In this document: in pieces, positions 7,627-16,121 of the stretch | How positions within the stretch are numbered: position 1 is the first letter of the stretch | Layout of the letters: the number at the start of each line of letters is the position of its first letter | Assembly: GCF_016907675.1 (NCBI RefSeq) | Contig: NZ_JAFBCJ010000001.1 | Location: 2,170,001 to 2,234,000 of the forward strand | Source of the DNA: Geodermatophilus bullaregiensis | GTDB taxonomy: Bacteria > Actinomycetota > Actinomycetes > Mycobacteriales > Geodermatophilaceae | Reading direction: 5' to 3' | DNA: 64,000 bases | The notes under the pieces: generated by a model | Told to the model about the DNA's origin: nothing | Database searches by the model: none | What the model saw: only the letters and a program-made list of their open reading frames with translations | Made by a program: the position numbers and the translations under genes

Positions 7627-9108
7627 GTGGACGAGCCGACGCCGACCCCGGTCGCCGGCCACCGGTCGCCGCGGTCCCGGGCGGCCGGCCGATGGCTGTT
7701 CCGGCTGGCCGTCGCGGTGGCCGGGGCGGTCGTCGGCGTCCTGTTGCTCGGCCGCGTCGAGGCGCCTATCGGCCCGTTCGACGCCACGCTCGCCTTCACG
7801 CCCACCGGCGGCGGCGCCACGGTGGAGGTGCCGCCGCTGGGGGCGCTCGCCGTCGACGCCTACGACGGCCCCCTCGGCCTCGACGTCCAGCTGCGCCGCG
7901 TCGACGAGGCGCGGATCCAGGCGCTGGTCGCCGACCCCGCGCGGCTCGACGGCCTGGTCGACCGGGTGAGCGAGGACCTGCAGGACGCCGTCGTCCGGCT
8001 GGCCTGGCGGACGGGGGCGGCCGGGATCGGCGGCGCCGTCCTGATCTCGCTGGTGGCCTTCCGGCGCTGGCGCGAGCCCCTGGTGGCCGCCGGGGCCTCC
8101 GTCGTCCTGCTGGCCGGCACGGCCGGGCTCGGCGCCGCCACCTGGCGCCCCGAGGCGCTCTCGCAGCCGACCTACACCGGGCTGCTGGTCAACGCGACGA
8201 GCCTGATCGGCGACGCCCGCGACATCGTCGCCCGCTTCGACGCCTACCGGGCCTCGCTGGAGGACCTGGTCGGCAACGTCGGGACGCTCTACGCGGCGCT
8301 CTCGGCGCTGCCCCAGCCGGCCGGCGACGCCGACACCGTCGCCCTGCTGCACGTCTCCGACCTGCACCTCAACCCGGCCGGTTTCGACCTGGTGGCCCAG
8401 GTGGTCGACCAGTTCGCCGTCGACGGCGTGCTCGACACCGGCGACATCACCGACTGGGGCAGCGAGCCGGAGAACCAGCTGATCGGCTCGGTCGGCGCGC
8501 TCGGCGTCCCGTACGTCTTCGTCCGCGGCAACCACGACTCCGCCGTCACCGCCGCGCTGGTGGCCGCCCAGCCGAACGCGACGGTGCTCGACGACTCCGC
8601 GACGACGGTCGCCGGCATCACGGTCGTCGGGACGCCGGACCCGCGCTTCACGCCCGACCAGGACGCCACCGGGGACGCCGAGCCGCTGGCGCAGACCGGC
8701 GAGGACCTCGCGGAGGTCGCCGGCGAGCTGCCCGAGCCGCCGGCGATCGCGATGGTGCACGACCCGGAGCAGGCGCCCCCGCTGGACGGCGTCGTCCCGC
8801 TGGTGCTGGCCGGGCACACGCACGAGCGGGAGGTCGAGACGCTCGACGACGGGACGCTGCTCATGGTGCAGGGCTCCACCGGTGGCGCCGGCCTGCGCGC
8901 CCTGCAGGGCGAGTACCCCGAGCCGCTGACGTGCACCGTGCTGTACCTCGACCCGGCCACCGGCGCGCTGGTCGCCTACGACGACATCACGCTGGGCGGG
9001 CTGGGCGAGACCGAGGCCACCATCGTGCGCACCGTCGTCCCGCAGGACGCCACCCCGGGGGACGCCGACTCGGGGGACGGCGGGACACCGGCCTCCCCGA
9101 CGGACTGA
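7627..9108 (+). CDS. Membrane-anchored metallophosphoesterase
   Basis: A 493-residue protein. An N-terminal helix (residues about 20-40), a second hydrophobic pair (about 130-175) and then a calcineurin-like phosphoesterase domain. The metal-binding motifs are in order: DLH (about 245), GDITD (about 271), GNHD (about 301) and GHTH (about 396). The catalytic part is probably extracytoplasmic and hydrolyses an unknown phosphomonoester or diester. The start GTG at 7627 follows TAGCCT by about 7 nt without a ribosome site, suggesting a leaderless message. A disordered acidic tail ends the protein. Confidence 0.85.
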   Translation: MDEPTPTPVAGHRSPRSRAAGRWLFRLAVAVAGAVVGVLLLGRVEAPIGPFDATLAFTPTGGGATVEVPPLGALAVDAYDGPLGLDVQLRRVDEARIQALVADPARLDGLVDRVSEDLQDAVVRLAWRTGAAGIGGAVLISLVAFRRWREPLVAAGASVVLLAGTAGLGAATWRPEALSQPTYTGLLVNATSLIGDARDIVARFDAYRASLEDLVGNVGTLYAALSALPQPAGDADTVALLHVSDLHLNPAGFDLVAQVVDQFAVDGVLDTGDITDWGSEPENQLIGSVGALGVPYVFVRGNHDSAVTAALVAAQPNATVLDDSATTVAGITVVGTPDPRFTPDQDATGDAEPLAQTGEDLAEVAGELPEPPAIAMVHDPEQAPPLDGVVPLVLAGHTHEREVETLDDGTLLMVQGSTGGAGLRALQGEYPEPLTCTVLYLDPATGALVAYDDITLGGLGETEATIVRTVVPQDATPGDADSGDGGTPASPTD

Positions 9109-9132
9109 CCGCGCCGTCCTACGCTCGCCGGC

Positions 9133-9465
9133 ATGGTCCCGACGACGCGCACCGCTCGCCTGGCCGCCGGCCTGCTCGCCGGGGGGCTCGCCCTCGTGCC
9201 GCTGACCGGCTGCTCGTTCACCTCGAACGACTTCTCCTGCACGACGTCGTCGTGCACGATCACGCTCGACGGCGCGGGCTCGGAGGTCGAGGTCCTGGGC
9301 ACCACGGTGACCCTCGGCAGCGTGCAGGACGGCCGCGCCGACATCAGCGTCGGCGGGGCGAGCGTGTCCTGCGGGCAGGGCGAGAGCGTCACCGCCGGGC
9401 CGCTGGCGCTGGAGTGCACCAGGGTCACCGACGACGCGGTCGAGCTCACCGCCACGCTCAACTGA
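9133..9465 (+). CDS. Small lipoprotein
   Basis: A 110-residue protein with signal peptide and lipobox PLTGC (lipidation at about Cys27). The mature part is Thr/Val-rich, beta-stranded, with an N-terminal pair and a C-terminal pair of cysteines likely to form disulfides outside the membrane. TACGCT is 7 nt before the ATG, so it probably has its own leaderless transcript despite being 24 nt after the phosphoesterase gene. Function unknown. Confidence 0.75.
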   Translation: MVPTTRTARLAAGLLAGGLALVPLTGCSFTSNDFSCTTSSCTITLDGAGSEVEVLGTTVTLGSVQDGRADISVGGASVSCGQGESVTAGPLALECTRVTDDAVELTATLN

Positions 9466-9488
9466 GGGCCCCCTGCAGGGGCCCTCAG
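9462..9488. terminator. Bidirectional hairpin terminator
   Basis: Arms CTGAGGGCCCC and GGGGCCCTCAG (11 bp) around CTGCA, placed exactly between two convergent genes and overlapping both stop codons. No U-tract, as is usual at this GC content. Confidence 0.75.
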
Positions 9489-10186
9489 TCGGGGTCGGCG
9501 ACCTCGACGACGATCCGCGACGGGTCCTCGAGCGGGTAGACGCGGAACGGCGCCTGCGCGCGGGTGCCGACGAAGGCGACCGTCGTCCCCTCGAAGGTCG
9601 CGTCGAAGGCGACCTCGGTGACCGTGGCCGTGCCCTGTCCCGGCAAGGGGTCGGGTCCGGCGTACTCCTCGACGCCGGTGTCGTACGGGTAGCCGGCGCC
9701 CGTGACCGTCACCTGCAGGACGGCGTCCCCGGCGACGTCGACCGGCTCGCCGCTGCCCTGGGACCAGGCCGTGTCGACGTAGCGGACGTCCCACCCGGGC
9801 GTCCCGGTGCCGTCGACCTCGAACACCACCCGGTCGAAGCCGTCGTGCCGGCCGGTGCGGATGTCGGTCACCGTGACGCGGGCGTCGGACGAGGCCTCTG
9901 CGGTGTCGGGCTGGATGTCGGCGGAGAACGCCGGGGCGCCGCCGCCCCCGTCGTCACCGTCGCCGTCGCCGTCGCTGTCCCCGTCGCTGTTGCTGTCGCC
10001 GTCGCTGTCGTCGCCGACCGGGCTGGTGGCCGCGCTGCCGCCGGTCGCCGCGGTGCTCTCCTCGGCGGCGGACGACGACGCGCTGCCCGCCGCGGACGCG
10101 GTCTGCGCGCCCTGCCCGGCACACCCGGCGAGCAGGACCGCCGTGACGAGGAGGGTGCCGGCAGGGAGGAGGGCGCGTCGGGTCAC
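9485..10186 (-). CDS. Lipoprotein with AMIN-like domain
   Basis: A 233-residue exported protein. Signal peptide with lipobox LLAGC near residue 22, then a long low-complexity Ser/Ala/Asp/Gly linker (about 30-75) encoded by degenerate hexanucleotide repeats (9950-10020). The C-terminal about 140 residues form an AMIN-like beta domain (GFDRVVFEVDG...RIVVEVADPD), a fold that binds cell-wall polymers in related proteins. The GTG at 10186 starts just before the signal peptide; an upstream in-frame extension is rejected because it would bury the signal sequence. Confidence 0.78.
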   Translation of the reverse strand: MTRRALLPAGTLLVTAVLLAGCAGQGAQTASAAGSASSSAAEESTAATGGSAATSPVGDDSDGDSNSDGDSDGDGDGDDGGGGAPAFSADIQPDTAEASSDARVTVTDIRTGRHDGFDRVVFEVDGTGTPGWDVRYVDTAWSQGSGEPVDVAGDAVLQVTVTGAGYPYDTGVEEYAGPDPLPGQGTATVTEVAFDATFEGTTVAFVGTRAQAPFRVYPLEDPSRIVVEVADPD

Positions 10187-10316
10187 GCGGCGAGCGTCGC
10201 AGCCGTGGCGCCCGCCGGGCGGCACCGTGGGGTTCGTGTCGCGGGACCGCCGCGCCGGGGTCCGTCCCACTCCGGCGACCCCGACGCCCCGACCGCGGGG
10301 TGGTGTCGGAGCGGCT

Positions 10317-10350
10317 GCCGGGGGCATGTAGAGTTCTCGCTGCCCCCGGC
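10317..10350. promoter_or_regulatory. Inverted repeat over the tRNA-Glu promoter
   Basis: Arms GCCGGGGGCA and TGCCCCCGGC (10 bp, perfect) enclose 14 nt that contain the likely -10 box TAGAGT of the tRNA-Glu transcript, which begins 9 nt to the right. Confidence 0.5.
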
Positions 10351-10358
10351 GAACACGA

Positions 10359-10431
10359 GCCCCCATCGTCTAGCGGTCCAGGACGCCGCCCTTTCAAGGC
10401 GGTAGCACGGGTTCGAACCCCGTTGGGGGCA
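10359..10431 (+). tRNA. tRNA-Glu (anticodon TTC)
   Basis: Acceptor GCCCCCA pairs with TGGGGGC; anticodon stem CCGCC/GGCGG holds CTTTCAA (TTC). T arm GGTTCGAACCC. CCA is not encoded. Confidence 0.95.
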
Positions 10432-10454
10432 CGCACCACGGCACGACACAGCAA

Positions 10455-10528
10455 GGCCCTGTAGCGCAGTTGGTTAGCGCGCCGCCCTGTCACGGCGGAG
10501 GTCGCGGGTTCGAGTCCCGTCAGGGTCG
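10455..10528 (+). tRNA. tRNA-Asp (anticodon GTC)
   Basis: Acceptor GGCCCTG pairs with CAGGGTC; anticodon stem CCGCC/GGCGG holds CTGTCAC (GTC); discriminator G. It lies 23 nt after tRNA-Glu, probably the same transcript. Confidence 0.95.
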
Positions 10529-10553
10529 CTCACCCGGTGCCCGGCACCGGGAG

Positions 10554-10627
10554 GGGCAGGTAGCTCAGTCGGTACGAGCGCTCGCCTGAAAAGCGAGAGG
10601 TCGGCGGTTCGACCCCGCCCCTGCCCA
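10554..10627 (+). tRNA. tRNA-Phe (anticodon GAA)
   Basis: Acceptor GGGCAGG pairs with CCTGCCC; anticodon stem CTCGC/GCGAG holds CTGAAAA (GAA). Third gene of a Glu-Asp-Phe cluster. Confidence 0.95.
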
Positions 10628-10653
10628 CACTCTCTCCCCGCGGACGGTGCCCG

Positions 10654-11211
10654 GTGCTGATCCGGCACCACGACCCCGCCGACGACGAGGTCCTCGCTCC
10701 CCGCCTGCTGCAGCTCCAGCACGCCGCATACGCCGTCGAGGCGCGGCTGATCGGCGACGACCGGATCCCCGCCCTGCACGAGGACCTCCCCGCACTCCTG
10801 GGCGCCGGCCTGCGCTGGCTGGTGGCGCAGGACGACGACGCGGTCGTCGGCGCGCTGGGCTGGCGACCGGGAACGGCGGCCGTCGACGTCGACCGGCTCG
10901 TCGTCGACCCGGCGCACGCCCGCCGCGGCACCGGCCGGGCGCTGGTCGCCGCCGTGCTGGCCGAGGCCGCCGGCCAGCCGGTCACCGTCTCCACCGGCCG
11001 GCACAACACCCCCGCCCGCCGGCTCTACGCCTCGACGGGCTTCCGCGAGGTCGGCGAGCGCGAGGTCCTCCCCGGCCTGTGGGTGGTCGACGCCGTCCAC
11101 GACGGCAGGGCGTCGGGGCCGTCCGCGACGGCCGGGCGTCGGGGCCGTCCACGGCGGCCGGGACGGGTGGGTCAGACGCCGACGGAGCGGTCGGCCAGCA
11201 CCTGCTCGTAG
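10654..11211 (+). CDS. GNAT family N-acetyltransferase
   Basis: About 185 residues. The acetyl-CoA binding core is VDRLVVDPAHARRGTGRALV (about residues 79-98) followed by the conserved NTPARRLYASTGFREVG, the usual end of the fold. The domain ends near residue 150; the last 35 residues are basic, low in homology and encoded by a 26-bp tandem repeat (11108-11159), so the natural stop may have been lost. The gene overlaps the end of the convergent glycosyltransferase gene by 40 nt. The acceptor substrate is unknown. GTG start just after the tRNA cluster; no clear ribosome site. Confidence 0.8.
   Translation: MLIRHHDPADDEVLAPRLLQLQHAAYAVEARLIGDDRIPALHEDLPALLGAGLRWLVAQDDDAVVGALGWRPGTAAVDVDRLVVDPAHARRGTGRALVAAVLAEAAGQPVTVSTGRHNTPARRLYASTGFREVGEREVLPGLWVVDAVHDGRASGPSATAGRRGRPRRPGRVGQTPTERSASTCS
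11108..11159 (+). repeat. 26-bp tandem duplication
   Basis: Two adjacent 26-nt units (11108-11133 and 11134-11159), both starting GGGCGTCGGGGCCGTCC and differing at a few positions. They lie inside the 3' end of the acetyltransferase frame. Confidence 0.75.
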
Positions 11212-12200
11212 ACCTGCTCGTGCACCGCCCGCACCGCCGCCTGCTGCTCGGCCCGCCACGCGCGGTCGGCCGGCCGCGGCATCGGCCGGGTCAGCGCCGC
11301 GCCCACCGCGGCACCCAGGGACACCGCGTCGAAGCCGTGCTCCTCGTCGTTGCCGTAGACGACGACCTCCGACCACTGGTCGGCGAACCAGCCGCAGCTG
11401 GGCGCCACCACGCGGGTGCCCACGTCCCGGCAGATCTCCAGGTCGCGCGAGTGGGTGCCGCAGCGCTCCGGCAGGACGGCGACGTGCAGCTCCTGCAGCT
11501 GTTGCGCCCAGCGCGCCGGGTCACGGGTCACCACCTCGAGGCCCTCGGCGATCGCGAGGTCCGGGTCGGCCGGCAGCATCCGGCCCGGCTCGACGAACAC
11601 CCGCAGCCGCCCCCCGCCCGAGACCGCGCCGGAGAGCGCGGCCCGCAGGAGGGCCGCCGGGTCGGGCAGCGCCGCCCGTGCGGTCCCCAGCGCCAGGCCG
11701 ACCAGCCCCCGCTCGGCGCCGGTGTCCGGGTCGGGCGCGGTGAGCGAGGGGTGGGCCACCACGATCGCGGTCCGCCCGAAGCGGTCGGCGATCTCGTCGG
11801 CGGCGCCCGGCGTCAGGGTGAAGACGACCTCGGCCGTGGCGAGCAGGGCGGCGAGGTGGGCGTCGTGGCGGTGGCGGACCGGCTGGTCGGGGTCGCGCAA
11901 CTGGTGCACGGTGACCACCAGCGGCACGCCGGTGCGCCGCACCGCCTCGGTCCAGCTGACCACCTCGTCCTCGGGCAGGTGGCCGTAGCCGGTGTGCACG
12001 TGCACGACGTCGACCGAGCCGGCACGGGCCGTCAGGTAGGCCGGGTCGAGCCACGGGCTCGTACCGTGCCGCGACCCCACGGGCACCGCGGTGCCGGGCA
12101 GCACGGCGTCGACGTAGGCGTCGCCGTGCGGCACCGTGGCGATGCGGATCCGCGCGTGGGACGCGGACGAGGTCAGGGCGTGGACCACGCGGACGTGCAC
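11172..12200 (-). CDS. Glycosyltransferase-like protein
   Basis: About 342 residues with the double-Rossmann look of GT-B glycosyltransferases: an N-terminal strand VRVVHALTS, DVVHVHTGYGH, PLVVTVHQLRDPD, a second half with RLRVFVEPGRM and a C-terminal HSRDLEICRDVGTRVVAPSCG region in place of the nucleotide-sugar loop. It should transfer a sugar in the cytoplasm; donor and acceptor cannot be told. A strong AGGAGGA abuts the GTG at 12200; the GTG at 12188 is the spacing-wise alternative, and a longer frame to 12314 lacks a ribosome site. It follows the catalase-fold-like gene on the same strand. Confidence 0.68.
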   Translation of the reverse strand: MHVRVVHALTSSASHARIRIATVPHGDAYVDAVLPGTAVPVGSRHGTSPWLDPAYLTARAGSVDVVHVHTGYGHLPEDEVVSWTEAVRRTGVPLVVTVHQLRDPDQPVRHRHDAHLAALLATAEVVFTLTPGAADEIADRFGRTAIVVAHPSLTAPDPDTGAERGLVGLALGTARAALPDPAALLRAALSGAVSGGGRLRVFVEPGRMLPADPDLAIAEGLEVVTRDPARWAQQLQELHVAVLPERCGTHSRDLEICRDVGTRVVAPSCGWFADQWSEVVVYGNDEEHGFDAVSLGAAVGAALTRPMPRPADRAWRAEQQAAVRAVHEQVYEQVLADRSVGV

Positions 12201-12333
12201 TCCTCCTGCGGTCGAGCACGCGACGGCAGGGCGGTGCTCCTCGATGAACTCTGTGAGTCTCGATACCCGGGCCCGGTGGCGCACAACCGTCTGCACCCCT
12301 CCCGAGTGGCCCACGCCACTCGATGGGGACGGG

Positions 12334-13029
12334 TCAGGCGCGTCCCGTACCGCTGCGGCCCTCCCGCGCCGCGGCGTAGGCCGGCGCGCGGAAGCGGGCC
12401 ATCGGCCCGTCGGCGAGCAGGCCCGGCGGCGGGTTGCGGACGGCGTCGAAGCGCAGGTCCGGGTCGGGCTCGGCCACCGGGGCGGTGAGCACGAGCCGGG
12501 CGAAGGGCACCCAGTCCCCTCCCCCGCGGGCGACCAGCAGCCGGAACGCCAGACCGCGCCCGGAGACCGCGTCGGCGACCGGGCCGGGGTCCGACCGCAC
12601 GCCCCGGGGCCCGTCCGGGACGGCGACCAGCCGCAGCGTCCCCGCCGTCGACCGGTAGCCCATGAACGAGGAGTAGGTCGCCGCGGCGTCGACCCGCGGC
12701 ACCGGGACGTACCGGGTCCGGCGGCCGGTCCCGCCGGTCGACAGCAGCAGGTCGACCGGCCGGTCGCCGTCGGGCAGGCGGACGGCGAGGCCCAGCAGGT
12801 CGGGGAGCGGCGCGGGCAGCCCCGCGCCGCGGGAGAGCCGCACGACGGCCGGCTCGCGGGCGGGCTCGGCCAGCCAGCGCACGCCCCAGTCCCGCGGCCC
12901 CCCGGTCCGCTCGAGGACGGCGTCGAGAACCACGCCCCGGGGGTGCATGGGCTTGCCGTCCCGCCACCGGGCGAGGGTGCCCAGCGGCACCGCCGCGAGC
13001 CGGCCGGCCAGCCTCGCCAGGTCCTGCAC
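12334..13029 (-). CDS. Uncharacterised actinobacterial protein, possibly catalase-fold related
   Basis: A 231-residue soluble protein with the phrases GKPMHPRGVVLDAVLER, VVRLSRGAGLPAPLPD and a central GYRSTAG.LRLVA. These recur in an actinobacterial family that databases sometimes label phosphodiesterase and that seems related to the catalase barrel, though no haem tyrosine is evident. The GTG at 13029 has GGGAGGGGG 5 nt upstream, so the longer frame to 13170 is rejected. Function unknown. The glycosyltransferase gene follows on the same strand. Confidence 0.6.
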   Translation of the reverse strand: MQDLARLAGRLAAVPLGTLARWRDGKPMHPRGVVLDAVLERTGGPRDWGVRWLAEPAREPAVVRLSRGAGLPAPLPDLLGLAVRLPDGDRPVDLLLSTGGTGRRTRYVPVPRVDAAATYSSFMGYRSTAGTLRLVAVPDGPRGVRSDPGPVADAVSGRGLAFRLLVARGGGDWVPFARLVLTAPVAEPDPDLRFDAVRNPPPGLLADGPMARFRAPAYAAAREGRSGTGRA

Positions 13030-13273
13030 GGTGTCCCCCTCCCGGCGCACCGACCACCGGGGCACCGCGAGGGGCCCTACCCGGACGCCGGCCGCTCCAC
13101 CGGAGTCCGTCAGGTGGCGTCTACGACGCCGGACGGAGCGATCCGCAGTCGGTCGATCACGGAGCGACACGACCGGCGCGTGCCGTCCACGGGCGACACC
13201 TGCCCGTGTCGGCGCCGATGTCCGTCGCCTTTCGCCCTGTGGTCCGGACCGGTCCGCTGCCTACGGTCGGTAC

Positions 13274-13477
13274 GTGCTCACGACGCTCCTGGTCATCGGC
13301 GGTGTCCTCGTCGGACTCCTCCTGCTGCTCGCCCTGATCGTCACCCTGAGCGCCCGGCCCGCGACCCGCCCCGCTCCCGGCCGGCCCGCCGGCTGGGTCG
13401 CCGACGCCGGCCGGCCGCACCCCGACGCGTGGGCGCCGCTGAGCGGCACCACCGAGGAGATGCGCGCGGTCCAGTGA
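13274..13477 (+). CDS. Small single-pass membrane protein
   Basis: A 67-residue protein starting at GTG 13274. Residues about 4-27 form one long hydrophobic helix (LLVIGGVLVGLLLLLALIV), followed by a short Pro/Arg-rich cytoplasmic or external tail. TACGGT is 6 nt before the start, consistent with leaderless expression. No family recognised. It converges on the acyl-CoA ligase gene across a hairpin. Confidence 0.65.
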   Translation: MLTTLLVIGGVLVGLLLLLALIVTLSARPATRPAPGRPAGWVADAGRPHPDAWAPLSGTTEEMRAVQ

Positions 13478-13494
13478 CCGCCCCCTGACCCGGC

Positions 13495-13528
13495 GTCCCG
13501 GCGGCTGCGGACAGCGCGCCGCCGGGAC
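13495..13528. terminator. Hairpin between convergent genes
   Basis: Arms GTCCCGGCGG and CCGCCGGGAC (10 bp) with a 14-nt loop, between the small membrane protein gene and the end of the ligase operon. Confidence 0.6.
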
Positions 13529-13552
13529 AGCCCGGACCGGCCGGTGCGGTGC

Positions 13553-15061
13553 TCAGCGCAGGGGCCGGCCCCACTCCGTCTCCTGGCGCAGCACCGGTTT
13601 GAGCACCTTGCCGCCGGGGTTGCGCGGCAGGACCGCCGGCCGCACCGACACGAACTGCGGCACCTTGAAGTCGGCCAGGTGCGCGCGGGCGTGGTCGAGG
13701 ACGGCCTCGACGTCGAGCTCGGTGCCCGGCAGCGGCACGAGGACGGCACCCACCTTCTCCCCCATCACCGTGTCGGGGACGCCGACCACCGCGACCTCGA
13801 AGACGCCCGGCGCCGCCGCGAGGACGTTCTCCACCTCGACGCAGTACACGTTCTCGCCGCCGCGGTTGATCATGTCCTTGGCCCGGTCGACGACGTAGGT
13901 GAAGCCCTCGTCGTCGATGCGCGCCAGGTCGCCGGTGTGCAGCCACCCGTCGACGAAGGTCTGCGCCGTCGCCTCGGGCTTGTCCCAGTACCCCTGCACG
14001 ACGTTCGCGCCGCGGACGAGCAGCTCCCCCACGCCGGTCTCCGGGTCGGGGTCGGCCACCTGCAGGTCGACGACGGGCGCCGGGAAGCCGACCGAGTCCG
14101 CGTGCGTGTCGGCGTACTCGTGCGGGAGGAACGTGGAGATCGACGAGGTCTCCGTCAGCCCGAAGCCGTTGCCCACCCGGGCCGCGGGGAACGCCGCCTT
14201 GATCCGCTGCACCAGGTCCGGGGCGATCGGCGCGCCGCCGTAGGTGGCGAAGCGCACCCCGCTGACGTCGACGTCGGCGAAGCCGGCCTGACTGATCGCC
14301 AGCCAGAACACCGCCGGCACCGACGTGACGACGGCGACCCGCTCCTCCGGGACCACCCGCAGGAAGCGGCCCACCTCGAACGCCGGCATGACCACCGCCG
14401 CGGCACCCCCCTGCAGCGCCACCAGCAGCTGGCTGTTGCAGCCGGTGACGTGGAACAGCGGCACGCTGACCAGGTTGCGCAGCGACGGGTCGTGCCCCGA
14501 CAGGCCCACCACCCGGCGGGCGGTCTCGGTGTTGCTCAGGAAGTTCTCGTGGCTGGTCATCGCGCCCTTGGGGAAGCCCGTGGTCCCCGAGGTGTAGAAG
14601 ATCGCCGCGAGGTCCGACCGGCGCAGGCCCTCCTCCACGTGCGGGTCGCCGTCCGGCAGCGCGGAGCCGGGTCCCAGCACCACCCGCGCGCCGCTGTCCT
14701 CCACGACGTAGCGGGCCTCGGCCTCGGTGAAGCGGGTGTTCACCGGCACCGCGACGCCGCCGGCCATCAGCGTGCCGAAGAACCCGAGCACCCAGTCCAC
14801 GCCGTTGCCCAGCCGGATCGCCACCCGGTCACCCCGCCCCACGCCGGCCGCGCGCAGCCCGCCGGCGACCCGGGCGGCGCCGTCCTCCAGCTCACGGAAG
14901 GTCAGGCGCGGCCCGTCGACCTCCACCACCGCCTCGCCGCGGGGGTCGCGCTCCACCGACGTCCGCAGCATCGCGACCACCGAGTCGGGCAGGTCGGTGT
15001 AGTGCTTGACGCCGGCGGCGTCGCGCTCGACGCCGCTCTCGTCGAAGGGGTGCAGGGCCAT
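13553..15061 (-). CDS. Acyl-CoA synthetase (ANL superfamily), operon gene 5
   Basis: A 502-residue adenylate-forming ligase that activates a carboxylic acid as its CoA thioester via an acyl-AMP. The P-loop YTSGTTGFPKG (about 181-191), the GFGLTETS motif, TGDLARIDDEGFTYVVDR with the hinge aspartate, RGGENVYCVEVE and the C-terminal catalytic lysine in NPGGKVLK are all present. The ATG overlaps the upstream stop (TGATG), so translation is coupled to the phosphotriesterase-like gene. Which acid it uses is unknown; the operon suggests a carboxylate released by that hydrolase. Confidence 0.88.
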   Translation of the reverse strand: MALHPFDESGVERDAAGVKHYTDLPDSVVAMLRTSVERDPRGEAVVEVDGPRLTFRELEDGAARVAGGLRAAGVGRGDRVAIRLGNGVDWVLGFFGTLMAGGVAVPVNTRFTEAEARYVVEDSGARVVLGPGSALPDGDPHVEEGLRRSDLAAIFYTSGTTGFPKGAMTSHENFLSNTETARRVVGLSGHDPSLRNLVSVPLFHVTGCNSQLLVALQGGAAAVVMPAFEVGRFLRVVPEERVAVVTSVPAVFWLAISQAGFADVDVSGVRFATYGGAPIAPDLVQRIKAAFPAARVGNGFGLTETSSISTFLPHEYADTHADSVGFPAPVVDLQVADPDPETGVGELLVRGANVVQGYWDKPEATAQTFVDGWLHTGDLARIDDEGFTYVVDRAKDMINRGGENVYCVEVENVLAAAPGVFEVAVVGVPDTVMGEKVGAVLVPLPGTELDVEAVLDHARAHLADFKVPQFVSVRPAVLPRNPGGKVLKPVLRQETEWGRPLR

Positions 15062-16047
15062 CAGTACCTGCCGACGTTCTCGAAGCACCGGCGCGGGTTG
15101 TCCACCAGCATGGTGGTGATCTGCTCGTCGGTCACCCCGTGCTCGCGCAGGTAGGGCAGCACGTCCTCGTGGACGTGCGTGTAGTGCCACTGGGGCAGCA
15201 GGTCCATGACGCCGGGCGCCAGCCAGTCGATGTAGCAGGAGGCGTCCTGCGAGAGCACCATGCTGCCGGCGTGGCCGCGGCGGCACATCTCCACGACGGT
15301 GTCGGCGCGGGCCTCGAACGTCGTCTCCAGGTTGATCCCGAAGCGGTCCATGCCGAGGACGAACCCGGCCTCGGCCAGCTCGGACAGGTGGTCGACGTCG
15401 GTGGTGTCCCCGCTGTGCCCGAGCACCACGCGCTGCGGGTCGACGCCCTCGTCGCCGAGCACCTTCTGCACCTCCAGGCCGGTGTGGCTGCCCGGGTGGG
15501 TGTGCACGGTGATCGGGACGCCGGTCGCGCGGTGCGCCCCGGCCACGGCGCGCATGACCCGCTCGACGCCGGCGGTCAGCCCCTGCTGGTCGATGGCGCA
15601 CTTGAGGAAGGCGGCGCGGACGCCGGTGCCCGCGATGCCGTCCTCGATGTCGCCGACGAACATGTCGACCATCGGGTCGGGCACCTCGGCGCCCACCGCC
15701 GCGTTGAGCGCCGGACCGCGGTGGTGGAAGAAGAAGGGGACGTCGTCGTAGGTGTAGCAGCCGGTGGCCACGACGATGTTGAGGTCGACCTGCTCGGCGA
15801 TCCGCTGGATCCGCGGGACGTAGCGGCCCAGGCCGATCACGGTCGGGTCGACGATCGTCCGGACGCCGGTCGCGGCCAGCTTCCTCAGCTTCTGCACCGC
15901 GTCGGCCACGCGGTCGTCCTCGCTCCCCCACTCCTCCGGGTGGTTCAGCTGGACGTCGGCGGTGAGCACGAAGACGTGCTCGTGCATGAGCGTCTGGCCG
16001 AGCTCCGCGGTGTCGACGGGGCCTCGGACGGTCTGCACCTGCGGCAC
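15061..16047 (-). CDS. Phosphotriesterase-family metal hydrolase, operon gene 4
   Basis: A 328-residue amidohydrolase-fold TIM barrel. Metal ligands are visible: HEH near residue 22, the bridging carboxylated lysine in AAFLKCAID, VHTHPGSH, VLGHSGD and the catalytic aspartate in SQDAS. Family members act as lactonases, phosphotriesterases or resiniferatoxin-type esterases; bacterial ones are mostly lactonases, and the substrate here is unknown. The GTG at 16047 follows GAGGAGGA by 6 nt. Between a GMC oxidoreductase and an acyl-CoA ligase, opening a lactone to an acid that is then CoA-activated is a sensible inference. Confidence 0.87.
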   Translation of the reverse strand: MPQVQTVRGPVDTAELGQTLMHEHVFVLTADVQLNHPEEWGSEDDRVADAVQKLRKLAATGVRTIVDPTVIGLGRYVPRIQRIAEQVDLNIVVATGCYTYDDVPFFFHHRGPALNAAVGAEVPDPMVDMFVGDIEDGIAGTGVRAAFLKCAIDQQGLTAGVERVMRAVAGAHRATGVPITVHTHPGSHTGLEVQKVLGDEGVDPQRVVLGHSGDTTDVDHLSELAEAGFVLGMDRFGINLETTFEARADTVVEMCRRGHAGSMVLSQDASCYIDWLAPGVMDLLPQWHYTHVHEDVLPYLREHGVTDEQITTMLVDNPRRCFENVGRY

Positions 16048-16121
16048 GGGCGGGTCCTCCTCGAAGGGCTGCAACACGGGAGGCCGACGTTAACCGAGCT
16101 GTGACCCGCACCACGAGGGGG

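Noticed and set aside
6715-8823. A 702-codon reverse frame
   Set aside because: It crosses GtrA, WrbA and the phosphoesterase in antisense; those genes have clear motifs on the other strand.
9950-10020. Short tandem repeat region, considered as a CRISPR-like or microsatellite feature
   Set aside because: Degenerate GTCGCY hexamers encode the Asp/Gly/Ser linker of a lipoprotein; there are no unique spacers.
13553-16114. An 853-codon frame suggesting a phosphotriesterase-ligase fusion
   Set aside because: The upstream part is the phosphotriesterase gene read in a wrong frame; the true ligase starts at 15061 with a TGATG overlap.
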